Source: JBGSLA01 sp041740935
Lineage (GTDB): Bacteria > Desulfobacterota > Desulfobaccia > Desulfobaccales > 0-14-0-80-60-11
DNA length: 15,518 nt
Reading direction: 5' to 3'
Assembly: GCA_041740935.1 (NCBI GenBank)
Contig: JBGSLA010000120.1
Location: forward strand, 1 to 15,518
Each line of letters starts with the position of its first letter. Within the stretch, counting starts at the first letter, position 1. The notes beneath the pieces were generated by a model that was not told where the DNA came from, did not search any database, and worked only from the letters and a program-made list of their open reading frames with translations. Below are positions 1-7,065 of this stretch, one piece after another. The position numbers were made by a program, and so were the translations under genes.

Positions 1-382
1 CAACCCGGTTGCGGTGGCCGCCGGCCTGGCCACCTTGCGGGCGCTCCAGGAGGGCGATATCTATGGCGACCTGGAAAAAAAGGGCGCCTGGCTGGCCGGA
101 CAGGTCCGCGACGCCGCGGCCCAGGCCGGCGTGCCGGTGACCGTCAACCGGGTGGGCTCCGTGCTCACGGTGTTTTTCTGCCCCGGGCCGGTGGCCGGCC
201 TGGCGGATGCCCAAAAGGCCGATCTCACGGCCTTTGCCCGGTTTTTCCAGGGCATGCTCCAGCAAGGGGTGTACCTGCCGCCCTCCCAGTTCGAGGCCTG
301 GTTCCTCTCCGCGGCCCATACTTTTTCGGACCTGGAGGAAACCGCGGCCGCGGCGCGCCGGGTGCTGACAAAAAGCTTATGA
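1..382 (+). CDS. hemL: Glutamate-1-semialdehyde 2,1-aminomutase, C-terminal part (5' end outside window)
   Basis: HemL is the PLP enzyme that converts glutamate-1-semialdehyde to 5-aminolevulinate, the committed precursor of tetrapyrroles in the C5 pathway; it is cytosolic. The reading frame is open from base 2 and gives about 126 residues, beginning NPVAVAAGLATL, which matches the conserved 'GNPVAMAAGLATL' helix that follows the catalytic lysine region in this family. The later segment with LPPSQFEAWFLSAAH matches the family's conserved C-terminal 'PS.FEA.F.S.AH' stretch. It ends at TGA 380-382. The PLP lysine lies upstream of the window and cannot be checked. hemB, ahbD and ahbA lie further along the same strand, so this is a region rich in tetrapyrrole genes, although hemL is separated from them by about 8.5 kb of other genes. 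The identification is secure; the N-terminal two thirds are not visible. Confidence 0.93.
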   Translation, partial: NPVAVAAGLATLRALQEGDIYGDLEKKGAWLAGQVRDAAAQAGVPVTVNRVGSVLTVFFCPGPVAGLADAQKADLTAFARFFQGMLQQGVYLPPSQFEAWFLSAAHTFSDLEETAAAARRVLTKSL

Positions 383-546
383 AAAACAAACAGTTGTTTG
401 CTTGTCAGGGTTTTCTGACGACAAGGCCAGGGAAACCCTGATAATATAATAAAATAAGTTAAATTAATAAGTTAATTGAATCAAACCTCAAGAGAATGGG
501 TGGTTTTTGAAACAAAAGGGTCGTATTTAAAACAAAAAAACCTCTC

Positions 547-569
547 GGCAAGCGAAATTTTCCCTTGCC
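547..569 (+). promoter_or_regulatory. Possible leader hairpin upstream of the OFA transporter
   Basis: GGCAAG at 547-552 pairs perfectly with CTTGCC at 564-569 across an AT-rich loop. It lies about 190 bases before the transporter start. It could be a leader structure or a weak terminator for hemL transcription; no long T run follows it. Confidence 0.25.
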
Positions 570-725
570 AAGCCCGGTTTTAGCGCTATATCATGGCCTC
601 ATCTATACATTTTACCCTTCCTTAATAACCAGCCCAGCCCCGGAAAGGAGGTGGACCCAAGGCCGGTGTGCGGCGTCGCAGGGGTAAGAGCTTTTTTTGT
701 TAACCTTCATTTGACAAGGGCTTTT

Positions 726-739
726 GGTAACCGGTAACC
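726..739 (+). promoter_or_regulatory. Tandem GGTAACC repeat in front of the transporter, possible operator
   Basis: Two abutting copies of GGTAACC occupy 726-739, with a related GTTAACC at 699-705. They lie between a TTGACA hexamer (711-716) and the ribosome binding site AAAGGAGG (743-750), where a promoter-proximal regulator would bind. No good -10 box is present at the right distance, so the promoter itself is not assigned. Operator function is a guess from position and repetition. Confidence 0.25.
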
Positions 740-756
740 AATAAAGGAGGGATTGC

Positions 757-2043
757 ATGTCATCTTCTACTGTTCCTGGAAAAGCATGGGTAGTGGTATT
801 TTGCGGCACCGCGGTTAACCTCTGCTTGGGCATCCTGTACGCCTGGAGCGTTTGGACCAAGCAGCTCATCAATGTGGAAAAGGCGGGGCAGCTCATCACT
901 GAGGGCCCTGCGATGGGCTGGGCGTATCTGACCAATGCCCAGGCCGCCAACCCGTTTTCTCTTTGCGTCCTTATCTTCGCCCTTCTGATGATTCCGGGCG
1001 GCCGTATTCAGGATAAAGCGGGCCCCAAGGTGGGCGCCATTACCGGCGGTCTGTTTCTGGCGGTGGGCTGTATCATTGCCGGGTTATCCAAGAGCTATGC
1101 CGGCTTAATCATCGGGTTCGGCATTTTCGGCGGCATCGGCATGGGTATCGGTTACGCCGCGCCCACACCGGCGGCCTTGAGTTGGTTCGGCCCGCATAAA
1201 CGGGGTCTCGTCGCCGGTCTGGTCGTGGGTGGCTACGGCGGCGCAGCCTTGTACATCGCGCCCTTGGCGACTTGGCTTATCCGTCAATACGGCGTTGCTT
1301 CCAGTTTCGTGATTTTGGGCATCTTCTTCGCCGCAGTGGTCATCATCGCCGGGTCCCAGCTGGCCAAAGCGCCTGCGGGTTATGTGGCTCCGGCGGCCCC
1401 GGTGAAGGCCGGCGCGGCTCCGGTTAAGGCCGCGGGCACCCTGGTAGACTGGGCGCCCACGGAAATCCTCACCGCCTGGCAGTTTTATGCCCTGGTTTTT
1501 ATGTTCATCGGCACCACCCAGTCGGGGCTGTTGGTCATTGCCAACGCCGCGCCCATCGGGACTAAACTCCTGGGGGCCAGCGCCTGGCTGCTGGTGTCCT
1601 GGGGCGGCCTGGTTAACGCCCTGGGCCGGGTGGGCACCGGCATGTATTCGGATAAGATCGGCCGCGGCAACGCCTATGCCCTGAACTGCCTGGTGTCGGC
1701 CGCCTGCCTGTTCCTGCTGCCTAGCATCCTCGGCAGCAACAACGTTCTCCTGATGTTCCTGGCCATCGGTATTGCTTACTGGCAGTACGGCGGCGGCTTG
1801 GCGCTGATGCCGGCTTACACGGCCGACTTCTTCGGCCCCAAGAACCTGGGCATGAACTACGGTCTGGTGTTCATCGGCTGGGGTCTGGGTTTCTTCATGA
1901 CCCGGCTGGCCGGCACCATTAAAGACATCACCGGCAGCCTGGATTATGCCTTCTATCTTTCCGCCTTGGTACTCATAATCGCGGTGGTCGTTTCCTGGGT
2001 TACCAAGCGGCCCATGCATGTTGCCTCCGGAGAATTAAGATAA
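757..2043 (+). CDS. OFA-family MFS transporter (oxalate/formate antiporter-like)
   Basis: This is a 428-residue 12-helix inner-membrane carrier of the major facilitator superfamily, oxalate:formate antiporter (OFA) family, which moves small carboxylates. The start follows AAAGGAGGG with ideal spacing. The N-terminal helix has the family-like 'NLCLGILYAWSVW' pattern. Motif A-like loops are visible at GGRIQDKAGPK (about residue 81) and at MYSDKIGRG (about 298). Family-type segments GIGYAAPTPAALSWFGPHKRG and, late in the protein, ADFFGPKNLGMNYG are present. The central cytoplasmic loop between the two six-helix halves contains a low-complexity Ala/Pro/Lys insert with a duplicated AAPVKA unit (about 208-225). 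Substrate cannot be read from sequence: oxalate, formate, lactate, acetate or another monocarboxylate are all possible. A strong hairpin (2085-2114) separates it from the next gene, with which it may be cotranscribed. Confidence 0.88.
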   Translation: MSSSTVPGKAWVVVFCGTAVNLCLGILYAWSVWTKQLINVEKAGQLITEGPAMGWAYLTNAQAANPFSLCVLIFALLMIPGGRIQDKAGPKVGAITGGLFLAVGCIIAGLSKSYAGLIIGFGIFGGIGMGIGYAAPTPAALSWFGPHKRGLVAGLVVGGYGGAALYIAPLATWLIRQYGVASSFVILGIFFAAVVIIAGSQLAKAPAGYVAPAAPVKAGAAPVKAAGTLVDWAPTEILTAWQFYALVFMFIGTTQSGLLVIANAAPIGTKLLGASAWLLVSWGGLVNALGRVGTGMYSDKIGRGNAYALNCLVSAACLFLLPSILGSNNVLLMFLAIGIAYWQYGGGLALMPAYTADFFGPKNLGMNYGLVFIGWGLGFFMTRLAGTIKDITGSLDYAFYLSALVLIIAVVVSWVTKRPMHVASGELR

Positions 2044-2084
2044 TCCCTTAACAGGGTAGTTTTCAGCTACTCATCTGCTAACCT

Positions 2085-2114
2085 GAGAAGGCAGGGAATA
2101 TCCCCTGCCTTCTC
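2085..2114 (+). terminator. Perfect 12-bp hairpin after the OFA transporter
   Basis: GAGAAGGCAGGG (2085-2096) and CCCTGCCTTCTC (2103-2114) form a perfect 12-bp stem with a 6-base loop. It starts 41 bases after the transporter stop and ends 28 bases before the next gene. It is followed only by the short T-rich stretch GCTCTTT, so it may be a leaky terminator or an mRNA-stabilising intercistronic hairpin that lowers expression of the downstream gene. Confidence 0.6.
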
Positions 2115-2142
2115 GCTCTTTAAGCGGACAAAAAGGCACCGG

Positions 2143-2799
2143 GTGATGGACACGAAAGGCTTTGGAGCGATCCCGTACATCCCAGATTTGCACAACCTGG
2201 CTTTCGATAATTTGGTAAGCTTTATTGTTTCGGCGTTATTGGCCATTTTGATCAATGCCGAGGCCCAGGCCTTCATGGCCACCCTGCTGGGGGACGCCCG
2301 CCCGGACGCCAAGGACCGCTTTCACTTCAACGTGTTTTTCCACCTGAGCCTGCCCGGCAGCCTCTGCTATCTGCTGGGGGGCTTTGGCTGGCCCAAACCC
2401 ATTGATCTTGATCCCAGCAGGTTTCGCTTCCCCCGACTCTTTACCGTGCTGGTGCCTTTCACCGGCGCCATTGCCAATATTTTGCTGGCCAATATCGCCG
2501 CCAGTATTATCTTTGTGTTTAACTCTATCGGCATAGACCCCCTGGTCTTTGTGATGGTGGCCGTCGTCAACGTTACCACCGCGGTTTATCAGCTGATTCC
2601 CCTGCCGCCCCTGGCGGCCAGCACCCTGTTCACCGTGTGGATTCCACAACCCACCCCCATGGTCAAAAGGATGTTGTATTACACCGGATCAGCCCTCCTG
2701 GTGACCATCTTTCTCATCGAAAGGGCCACCGGCCTGGGCCTCCTCAGTCCCTATCTCAATCCTCTGGTCTGGAAGCTGGCCAACTTCATGGTGGGATAA
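2143..2799 (+). CDS. M50/site-2 protease-like membrane protein lacking all catalytic residues
   Basis: This 218-residue polytopic membrane protein has the order of landmarks of short M50 (site-2 protease) family members. They are a LLGD motif after the first catalytic helix (48-51), FNVFFHLSLPGSL (62-74, family 'LNPLKHIDPIGS'), GFGWPKPIDLDPSRFRFPR (80-98, family 'FGWAKPVPVNP..FRNPR'), FTGAIANILLAN (106-117, family 'AGPLSNLLLA') and VYQLIPLPPLAAS (148-160, family 'FNLLPIPPLDGS'). The HExxH zinc/catalytic motif aligns with NAEAQ (38-42), and the zinc-binding Asp of PPLDG is Ala in PPLAA. It should therefore not be a protease. The start is GTG 2143 or ATG 2146, with a modest AAAAGG upstream. It follows the OFA transporter after a hairpin and is followed by a probable terminator. 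It may be an accessory or chaperone-like membrane subunit. The fold assignment is by eye; the function is unknown. Confidence 0.75.
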   Translation: MMDTKGFGAIPYIPDLHNLAFDNLVSFIVSALLAILINAEAQAFMATLLGDARPDAKDRFHFNVFFHLSLPGSLCYLLGGFGWPKPIDLDPSRFRFPRLFTVLVPFTGAIANILLANIAASIIFVFNSIGIDPLVFVMVAVVNVTTAVYQLIPLPPLAASTLFTVWIPQPTPMVKRMLYYTGSALLVTIFLIERATGLGLLSPYLNPLVWKLANFMVG

Positions 2800-2801
2800 G
2801 A

Positions 2802-2826
2802 CCGGGGCCCGGCGCCCCGGGGACTT
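2802..2826 (+). terminator. Probable terminator after the M50-like gene
   Basis: Immediately after the TAA stop, CCGGGGC (2802-2808) pairs with GCCCCGG (2814-2820) around a 5-base loop, followed by GGACTTTT. The stem is strong; the T run is short. Confidence 0.5.
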
Positions 2827-3231
2827 TTGTCCAAAATTTGGTGAAACGCCCAACGCCCCCCCGGTTTTCTTAAATTACAAAGTATATCAATGTGTTATTG
2901 AAAGTCTTGCCCTCTGCTCCGGAGGCATTCTGCCGCGCTTTGTCAAATTTTTTGGAAAATTCCATGGACTCAGGGAAAATGATGTTTATAATGTTAAACA
3001 AATATGGCCGACAATTGCGCTCCCCGGCCAAGAAACCCTGCGCCGCGGCCGGCGGCAGGGAGGCCTCTGGAAGTCGCCGGAAAGCCGTCAGGTGGGGGAA
3101 GTTGTTGTTTGCCGGGCATATGGGGTCTCCACCGGATTTACGTAAAGTAATCTTCGCTCATTACCGAATCATTCTGATAAGGGCGCGGAGCTAAGAGCAG
3201 CCCTGAGGTTTCTTTCCAAAAAAGGGGGAGT
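2827..3231 (+). other. Non-coding gap before the sensor kinase
   Basis: About 400 bases without a convincing gene. The first half is AT-rich and contains a possible sigma70 promoter (2965-2992); the second half is GC-rich and contains inverted GC segments around 3040-3060. An open frame at 2892-3194 has no family resemblance and no ribosome binding site and is not called. The stretch probably serves as promoter and long 5' leader of the two-component operon. Confidence 0.5.
2965..2992 (+). promoter_or_regulatory. Candidate sigma70 promoter of the two-component operon
   Basis: A perfect TATAAT lies at 2987-2992 with a partial -35 TGGACT at 2965-2970 (spacing 16). It is inside an AT-rich patch about 240 bases upstream of the kinase start, so the transcript would carry a long leader. 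The -35 match is weak. Confidence 0.35.
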
Positions 3232-5253
3232 ATGAAGGAGACTCCGACTATCCTGGTGGTGGATGACGACCCCAGCACCCTGGAGTTGGTCCGGGAAATC
3301 CTGTCGCCGAACTACCGGGTGCTCACCGCCGGCAGCGTCAAAGATGCCAAAGAGCTGGTCCGGGGCGAATGCTGCGACCTGGTCCTCACCGATATGGTGA
3401 TGCCCGAGGTGGGGGGCCTGGATCTGCTGAAACATTTACGCCTGAACTACGCCGACATCCCGGTTATCGTCTTTACCGGGTATGCCAACTTCCAGGATGC
3501 GGTCAGCGCCGTGAAGCTGGGTGCCCTGGACTACCTCACCAAGCCCATCCAGATCGAAATCCTGAAGCACGCCATTGACCGGGCCCTGGAGTTCCGGAGA
3601 CTATCCCGCCAACAAAGAGACCTGGAAGTGGTCTTCCAGGGGGCCGAAGCCCTGGGCTGGCAGGCCCTGGACCTGATTTCCGGGACCCAGGAGGCCGCCT
3701 TCCTGACGCACCTGCGGGAATCCCTGGATAAGGCCGCCAGCCTGCGGGAGGCGGGACTGGGCTTTCTGGAAGCCATCGCCAAACTCCTGAGTGCGGCCCG
3801 CACCTCCATCTTTCTCTATGATGACCACCGGGATCAATTTGCCGGCCTGGCGGCCAAAGGTCCGGAGGCCAAGGCCCGGGTGGCCGCCACCGTGCCCGCC
3901 GACAACAGCCTCATGGGACTGGTGGCCGAGCTGAGGCGGCCGCTTTTGGTCCCGGACCTCGACCTGGACCAGCGCGTCGCCCTGCTAACCAAGCGATTCC
4001 CCTACCAGGCCAAGAGTTTTATGATCATCCCCCTCATCGGTTCAAGATTTTGGGGGGTGCTCAATGTCACCGACCGCAACCAGGACCTGCCTTTTACCCC
4101 CCGGGACCTCTTCCTGGGCTGGCTCTCCGGGCGATTCCTGGTGGAGGCCTTCGAGGCCCGGGAAGACGACCTGCGGGCCGAGCCCTCTCCGGGTTTCGGC
4201 CCCCTTCTGGATGAGTACCTGCTCCAGGGAGTGGCCCTGGTGGACCAGGACCTGCGAATCCTTCAGGCCAACAGCGCCCTGAGAAAAATGCTGCGGACCA
4301 AGGGGGAGCTGGTCGGCCAGGAAGTTTCGGCCCTTCTGGGGCTGGCCGCCGGAGAGCGCGAGTCTCTTAAAAGTGTCCTGGATTGGGTGTTGGAGCACCA
4401 GGAAGCCCAGGGGCTGCCCACCCTGAAGTGCTCCCTGGAAGACGGCAAAACCCATTTCCTGGGAGCGAGACTAATCCCCTCTCTCCAACCCCAGAATGCC
4501 AATCAGGGCATCCTGATGCTGGAAGACCTGAGCGAACTGGAGAAGCTCAAACAACGGCTCCATCTGTATGAGCACCTGGCCATCATGGGCAAACTCAGCC
4601 TATGCGTGGCCCACGAACTCAACAATCCCCTGGACGGGGTCTATCGCTTCCTGTCCCTGGCCCAGCGCAAGAAGGATGATCCCCAGGAGGTTGAGCGTTA
4701 CCTGGCCGAAGCCCAGAAGGGCCTTCACAAAATGTCCATGACCATCCGGTCATTGCTGTCATCCGCCAATCCCCTCAAGGCGCCGCGCACCTCCGACTCC
4801 TTACTCCACCTCCTCCAGGACGCGGTGAAGATCATGATGTTTCAGGCCAATGATCAACGGGTCAAGGTAAGTTTGCACACCTCCCAGGAATTTCAGCAGG
4901 TCTCGGTGGACGGCGATCTCTATCACGTCTTTATCAATATTATCAAGAACGCCCTGCAAGCCATGCCCCAGGGCGGCAAATTGAAGGTGGACGGCCAGGC
5001 CGACTCCCGGGAGCTGGCCATTCATTTCCAGGATACCGGCTCCGGGCTGAGCAATGACGAATTGGGCCAAATTTTCCAGCCGTTTTATTCCACCAAGGAC
5101 GGCACCCAGGGGTTGGGTCTGGGGCTGCCCATCTGCCGCAAAATTTTGGAACGGTATGCCGGCCAGCTTATTGTCGAGAGCCAGCCCGGCCGGGGCACCC
5201 GGGTCACCATCCTGTTGCCCCGGACCGGCCTGAGAGGGCAGCCTGATGCCTAA
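3232..5253 (+). CDS. Hybrid sensor histidine kinase, REC-GAF-PAS-HisKA-HATPase
   Basis: This 673-residue protein has no membrane segment or signal peptide, so it is a cytosolic kinase. Domains in order: a receiver domain at the N-terminus (about 5-120) with acidic pocket D11-D13, phospho-acceptor D54 in LVLTDMVMP, T82 and K104; a linker helix; a GAF-like sensory domain (about 170-305); a PAS-like domain (about 320-440); a HisKA dimerisation helix with H461 in VAHELNNPLDG, the NtrB-like HELNNP box; and an HATPase_c domain with N573 in NIIKNALQAM, D601 in DTGSGL and the GLGLGLPICRKI G2 region (about 625-637). The ATG follows AAGGGGGAG. The stop overlaps the start of the NtrC-type regulator by 8 bases, so the two are translationally coupled and surely partners. 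The receiver at the front suggests that the kinase is itself a step in a phosphorelay or an output of another kinase. The signal is unknown. Confidence 0.92.
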   Translation: MKETPTILVVDDDPSTLELVREILSPNYRVLTAGSVKDAKELVRGECCDLVLTDMVMPEVGGLDLLKHLRLNYADIPVIVFTGYANFQDAVSAVKLGALDYLTKPIQIEILKHAIDRALEFRRLSRQQRDLEVVFQGAEALGWQALDLISGTQEAAFLTHLRESLDKAASLREAGLGFLEAIAKLLSAARTSIFLYDDHRDQFAGLAAKGPEAKARVAATVPADNSLMGLVAELRRPLLVPDLDLDQRVALLTKRFPYQAKSFMIIPLIGSRFWGVLNVTDRNQDLPFTPRDLFLGWLSGRFLVEAFEAREDDLRAEPSPGFGPLLDEYLLQGVALVDQDLRILQANSALRKMLRTKGELVGQEVSALLGLAAGERESLKSVLDWVLEHQEAQGLPTLKCSLEDGKTHFLGARLIPSLQPQNANQGILMLEDLSELEKLKQRLHLYEHLAIMGKLSLCVAHELNNPLDGVYRFLSLAQRKKDDPQEVERYLAEAQKGLHKMSMTIRSLLSSANPLKAPRTSDSLLHLLQDAVKIMMFQANDQRVKVSLHTSQEFQQVSVDGDLYHVFINIIKNALQAMPQGGKLKVDGQADSRELAIHFQDTGSGLSNDELGQIFQPFYSTKDGTQGLGLGLPICRKILERYAGQLIVESQPGRGTRVTILLPRTGLRGQPDA

Positions 5254-6667
5254 AGACATCCTCATCGTGGATGATGACACCCTGGTGTGCGACTCCCTGA
5301 AGGAGATGCTGACCCTGGAAGGCTACTCGGTGGACGCGGTCTGGAGCGCCCCCGCCGCCCTGACCAAGGTCAAGGAGGACGGCTACAACCTCATCCTGTC
5401 AGACATTCAAATGCCCGGCATGAACGGCCTGGATCTCCTCAAAGAGATTAAGGGCCTCAATTCCGACGCGCTGGTGGTATTCATCACCGGCCACGGCCAC
5501 ATCGACGGCGCAGTGGAGGCCATCAAGCTGGGCGCCTACGACTACATCACCAAACCCATTGACGATCTGCGCCTCCGGGTGACCATCCAGCGGGCCCTCG
5601 AGCAATACAAACTCATAGCTTCCTATGAGTCCCTGAAAAAGCGCCTGAAGCCCTGGGACCTCCAGGAAACCCTGCTGTTTCGGGACCGCAAAATGGAAAA
5701 CCTCATGGAGCTGGTCCATACCATCGCCGACACCCAGGCCACCATTCTCATTACCGGCGAGTCCGGCACCGGCAAAAGTCTGATGGCCAAGTATATCCAC
5801 GGCCAGTCCACCCGCCAGAAAAAACCGTTTGTCAAGATCAGTTGCGGCTCCCTGTCCGAGACCCTGCTGGAGAGCGAGCTCTTCGGGCACGTCCGGGGGG
5901 CCTTCACCGGGGCCATCCGGGACAAAAAGGGCAAATTCGAAGAAGCCCAGGGGGGCACCATCTTTCTGGATGACATCAACTCCGCCTCCCCCAACCTCCA
6001 GGTCAAGCTGCTGCGGGTCCTCCAGGAAAAGGTCATCGAACGGGTGGGCGGCAACAACCCCATTCACACCGACGTCCGCATCATCACGGCCACCAACACC
6101 TCTCTGAAAGAAGAGGTCGCCAAGGGCAACTTCCGGGAGGACCTCTACTACCGCATCAATGTGGTGTCCCTGAACATTCCGCCCTTAAGAGAGCGCCTGG
6201 CCGACATCGGACCCCTGGCCGAGACCTTCATCAAACAGTTCAACCTGGCCCATAAAAGAAAGGTTCGGGGCATCTCCAAATCCGCCCTGCAAACCTGTCT
6301 GAGGCACACCTGGCCGGGGAACGTCCGGGAACTGGAAAATGTCGTCGAGCAGGCGGTGATTCTCTGCCCGGGGGAATACATCGTGCCGGAATCCCTGCCC
6401 TCGTATCTCAGGGAGGCCGGCTTGGGCTTGGGCCTCACCTCTAAAGATCTCACCCTGGACGAAGCCCTGGCCCTGTCGGAAAAGCGTTTTCTGGTGGAGA
6501 CCCTGGAGCGTTTCAAGTGGAACCGGAAAATGTGCGCCCATGCCCTGGGGATAAGCCGCACCACCCTGTTCAACAAAATGCGCCGGTTTAATCTCTTCGA
6601 AGCCCGCCGCCAGTCGCCGCCGCGCAAAACCTCCGCCAAGGCTTCCTCCGCCAGCATTTCCACCTGA
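5246..6667 (+). CDS. NtrC-family sigma54-dependent response regulator
   Basis: This 473-residue activator works on sigma54-RNA polymerase when phosphorylated by its partner kinase. Domains: receiver (about 3-120) with D53 in LILSDIQMPG and K in YITKPIDD; AAA+ domain (about 140-385) with Walker A GESGTGKS at 171-178, the sigma54-contacting loop GAFTGA at 218-223, Walker B IFLDDI with D242/D243, sensor and arginine-finger region FREDLYYRINVVSLNIPPLRER, and sensor II-like WPGNVRELENV; and a C-terminal Fis-type helix-turn-helix (about 430-460) with ALGISRTTLFNKMRRF. The second Walker B acid is Asp rather than the usual Glu, and the following residues are NSAS instead of the common GDMP/GEMP. The intact GAFTGA argues that it still activates sigma54. 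Its start overlaps the kinase stop by 8 bases. Its targets are not visible here. Confidence 0.93.
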   Translation: MPKDILIVDDDTLVCDSLKEMLTLEGYSVDAVWSAPAALTKVKEDGYNLILSDIQMPGMNGLDLLKEIKGLNSDALVVFITGHGHIDGAVEAIKLGAYDYITKPIDDLRLRVTIQRALEQYKLIASYESLKKRLKPWDLQETLLFRDRKMENLMELVHTIADTQATILITGESGTGKSLMAKYIHGQSTRQKKPFVKISCGSLSETLLESELFGHVRGAFTGAIRDKKGKFEEAQGGTIFLDDINSASPNLQVKLLRVLQEKVIERVGGNNPIHTDVRIITATNTSLKEEVAKGNFREDLYYRINVVSLNIPPLRERLADIGPLAETFIKQFNLAHKRKVRGISKSALQTCLRHTWPGNVRELENVVEQAVILCPGEYIVPESLPSYLREAGLGLGLTSKDLTLDEALALSEKRFLVETLERFKWNRKMCAHALGISRTTLFNKMRRFNLFEARRQSPPRKTSAKASSASIST

Positions 6668-6770
6668 TAAGCTTCTCTGTGTCTTCCGGCCCCGGCTCGT
6701 GATAAAATTCACCGCGTGATATCCTGAGCAGACGTCTTGCCCGGATAATTAGTTTGATCGCCAAGAACCC

Positions 6771-6796
6771 GGTGACACAGGCTTTCCAGCCTGTGC
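6771..6796 (+). repeat. REP-like palindrome, copy 1
   Basis: CACAGGCT (6776-6783), TTCC loop, AGCCTGTG (6788-6795), with the shared left flank GGTGA. It is the same family as the copies at 9930, 10126, 10613 and 14245. Orientation is defined by the GGTGG-like flank lying on the left. Confidence 0.8.
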
Positions 6797-6883
6797 AAAA
6801 AACACTCTGGTTTTTAAGGTTATTTATTATTATTTTGAATTTCCATACGTTAGCCTATGTTTTGAAAACTTCATGAATAGGAC

Positions 6884-6915
6884 GGGCTAGCCAGGAGGAA
6901 GCCCTGGCCGGGCCC
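6884..6915 (+). terminator. Weak candidate terminator downstream of the two-component operon
   Basis: GCCAGG (6890-6895) pairs with CCTGGC (6903-6908), with outer GGGC/GCCC pairing, followed by TCTTTTCCC. It lies about 220 bases after the regulator stop. The role is uncertain. Confidence 0.3.
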
Positions 6916-6934
6916 TCTTTTCCCTTGGCCTCTT

Positions 6935-7037
6935 ATACCGAGTTGCGCTCAAAAAGCTGTTTTCGGTAGCCGCAGGCTTCAGCCTGCGCTTTGAGAGGCT
7001 GGGAATCCCATGCCGCGGTCTGACTGCAACTTGGTAT
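6935..7037. mobile_element. MITE-like element 1 (103 bp)
   Basis: The ends ATACCGAGTTGC (6935-6946) and GCAACTTGGTAT (7026-7037) are inverted repeats matching at 11 of 12 positions. The interior carries a palindrome, CGCAGGCT-TC-AGCCTGCG (6971-6988), preceded by GTAGC. It has no coding capacity. A second element with the same type of ends lies after bioA (8468-8707), and both share the internal 14-mer GTAGCCGCAGGCTT. This supports a dispersed non-autonomous element; the mobilising enzyme is unknown. Confidence 0.6.
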
Positions 7038-7041
7038 CAGC

Positions 7042-7065
7042 GTCTCTGCGAGACCGGCTTTTTTT
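7042..7065 (+). terminator. Small hairpin with T7 tract before bioA
   Basis: GTCTC (7042-7046), TGC loop, GAGAC (7050-7054), CCGGC, then seven Ts (7059-7065). The stem is only 5 bp but the T run is the best in this gap, so it may terminate transcription entering from upstream or act as an attenuator for bioA. Confidence 0.35.

Larger units (their letters stand above)
383..756 (+). other. AT-rich non-coding leader between hemL and the OFA transporter
   Basis: This 374-base stretch has no credible long gene and is clearly more AT-rich (about 430-560) than its surroundings. It holds short imperfect hairpins just after hemL (AAACAA/TTGTTT near 386-401 and CTTGTC/GACAAG near 401-425), a GGCAAG/CTTGCC hairpin at 547-569, an isolated strong Shine-Dalgarno-like AAGGAGGTG at 645-653 with no well-placed start codon, a TTGACA hexamer at 711-716, and a direct repeat of GGTAACC at 726-739. 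The likely role is the control region of the transporter gene. Confidence 0.6.

Noticed and set aside
383..756. Search for a sigma54 -24/-12 promoter upstream of the OFA transporter and other gene starts
   Set aside because: No GG-N10-GC pair with acceptable TGGCAC/TTGC context was found by eye; a matrix scan could still find a weak site.
1105..2019. Long minus-strand open frame opposite the OFA transporter
   Set aside because: Its product is a low-complexity Gly/Gln/His-rich shadow of a clear plus-strand transporter gene; such antisense frames are common in GC-rich DNA.
2251..2271. NAEAQ region of the M50-like protein considered as a working metalloprotease site
   Set aside because: Neither histidine nor the catalytic Glu is at the aligned positions, and the distal Asp is Ala, so zinc binding is not plausible.
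2892..3194. 100-codon open frame in the gap before the kinase
   Set aside because: No ribosome binding site, no recognisable domain, changing composition along its length, and it overlaps the probable promoter/leader of the two-component operon.
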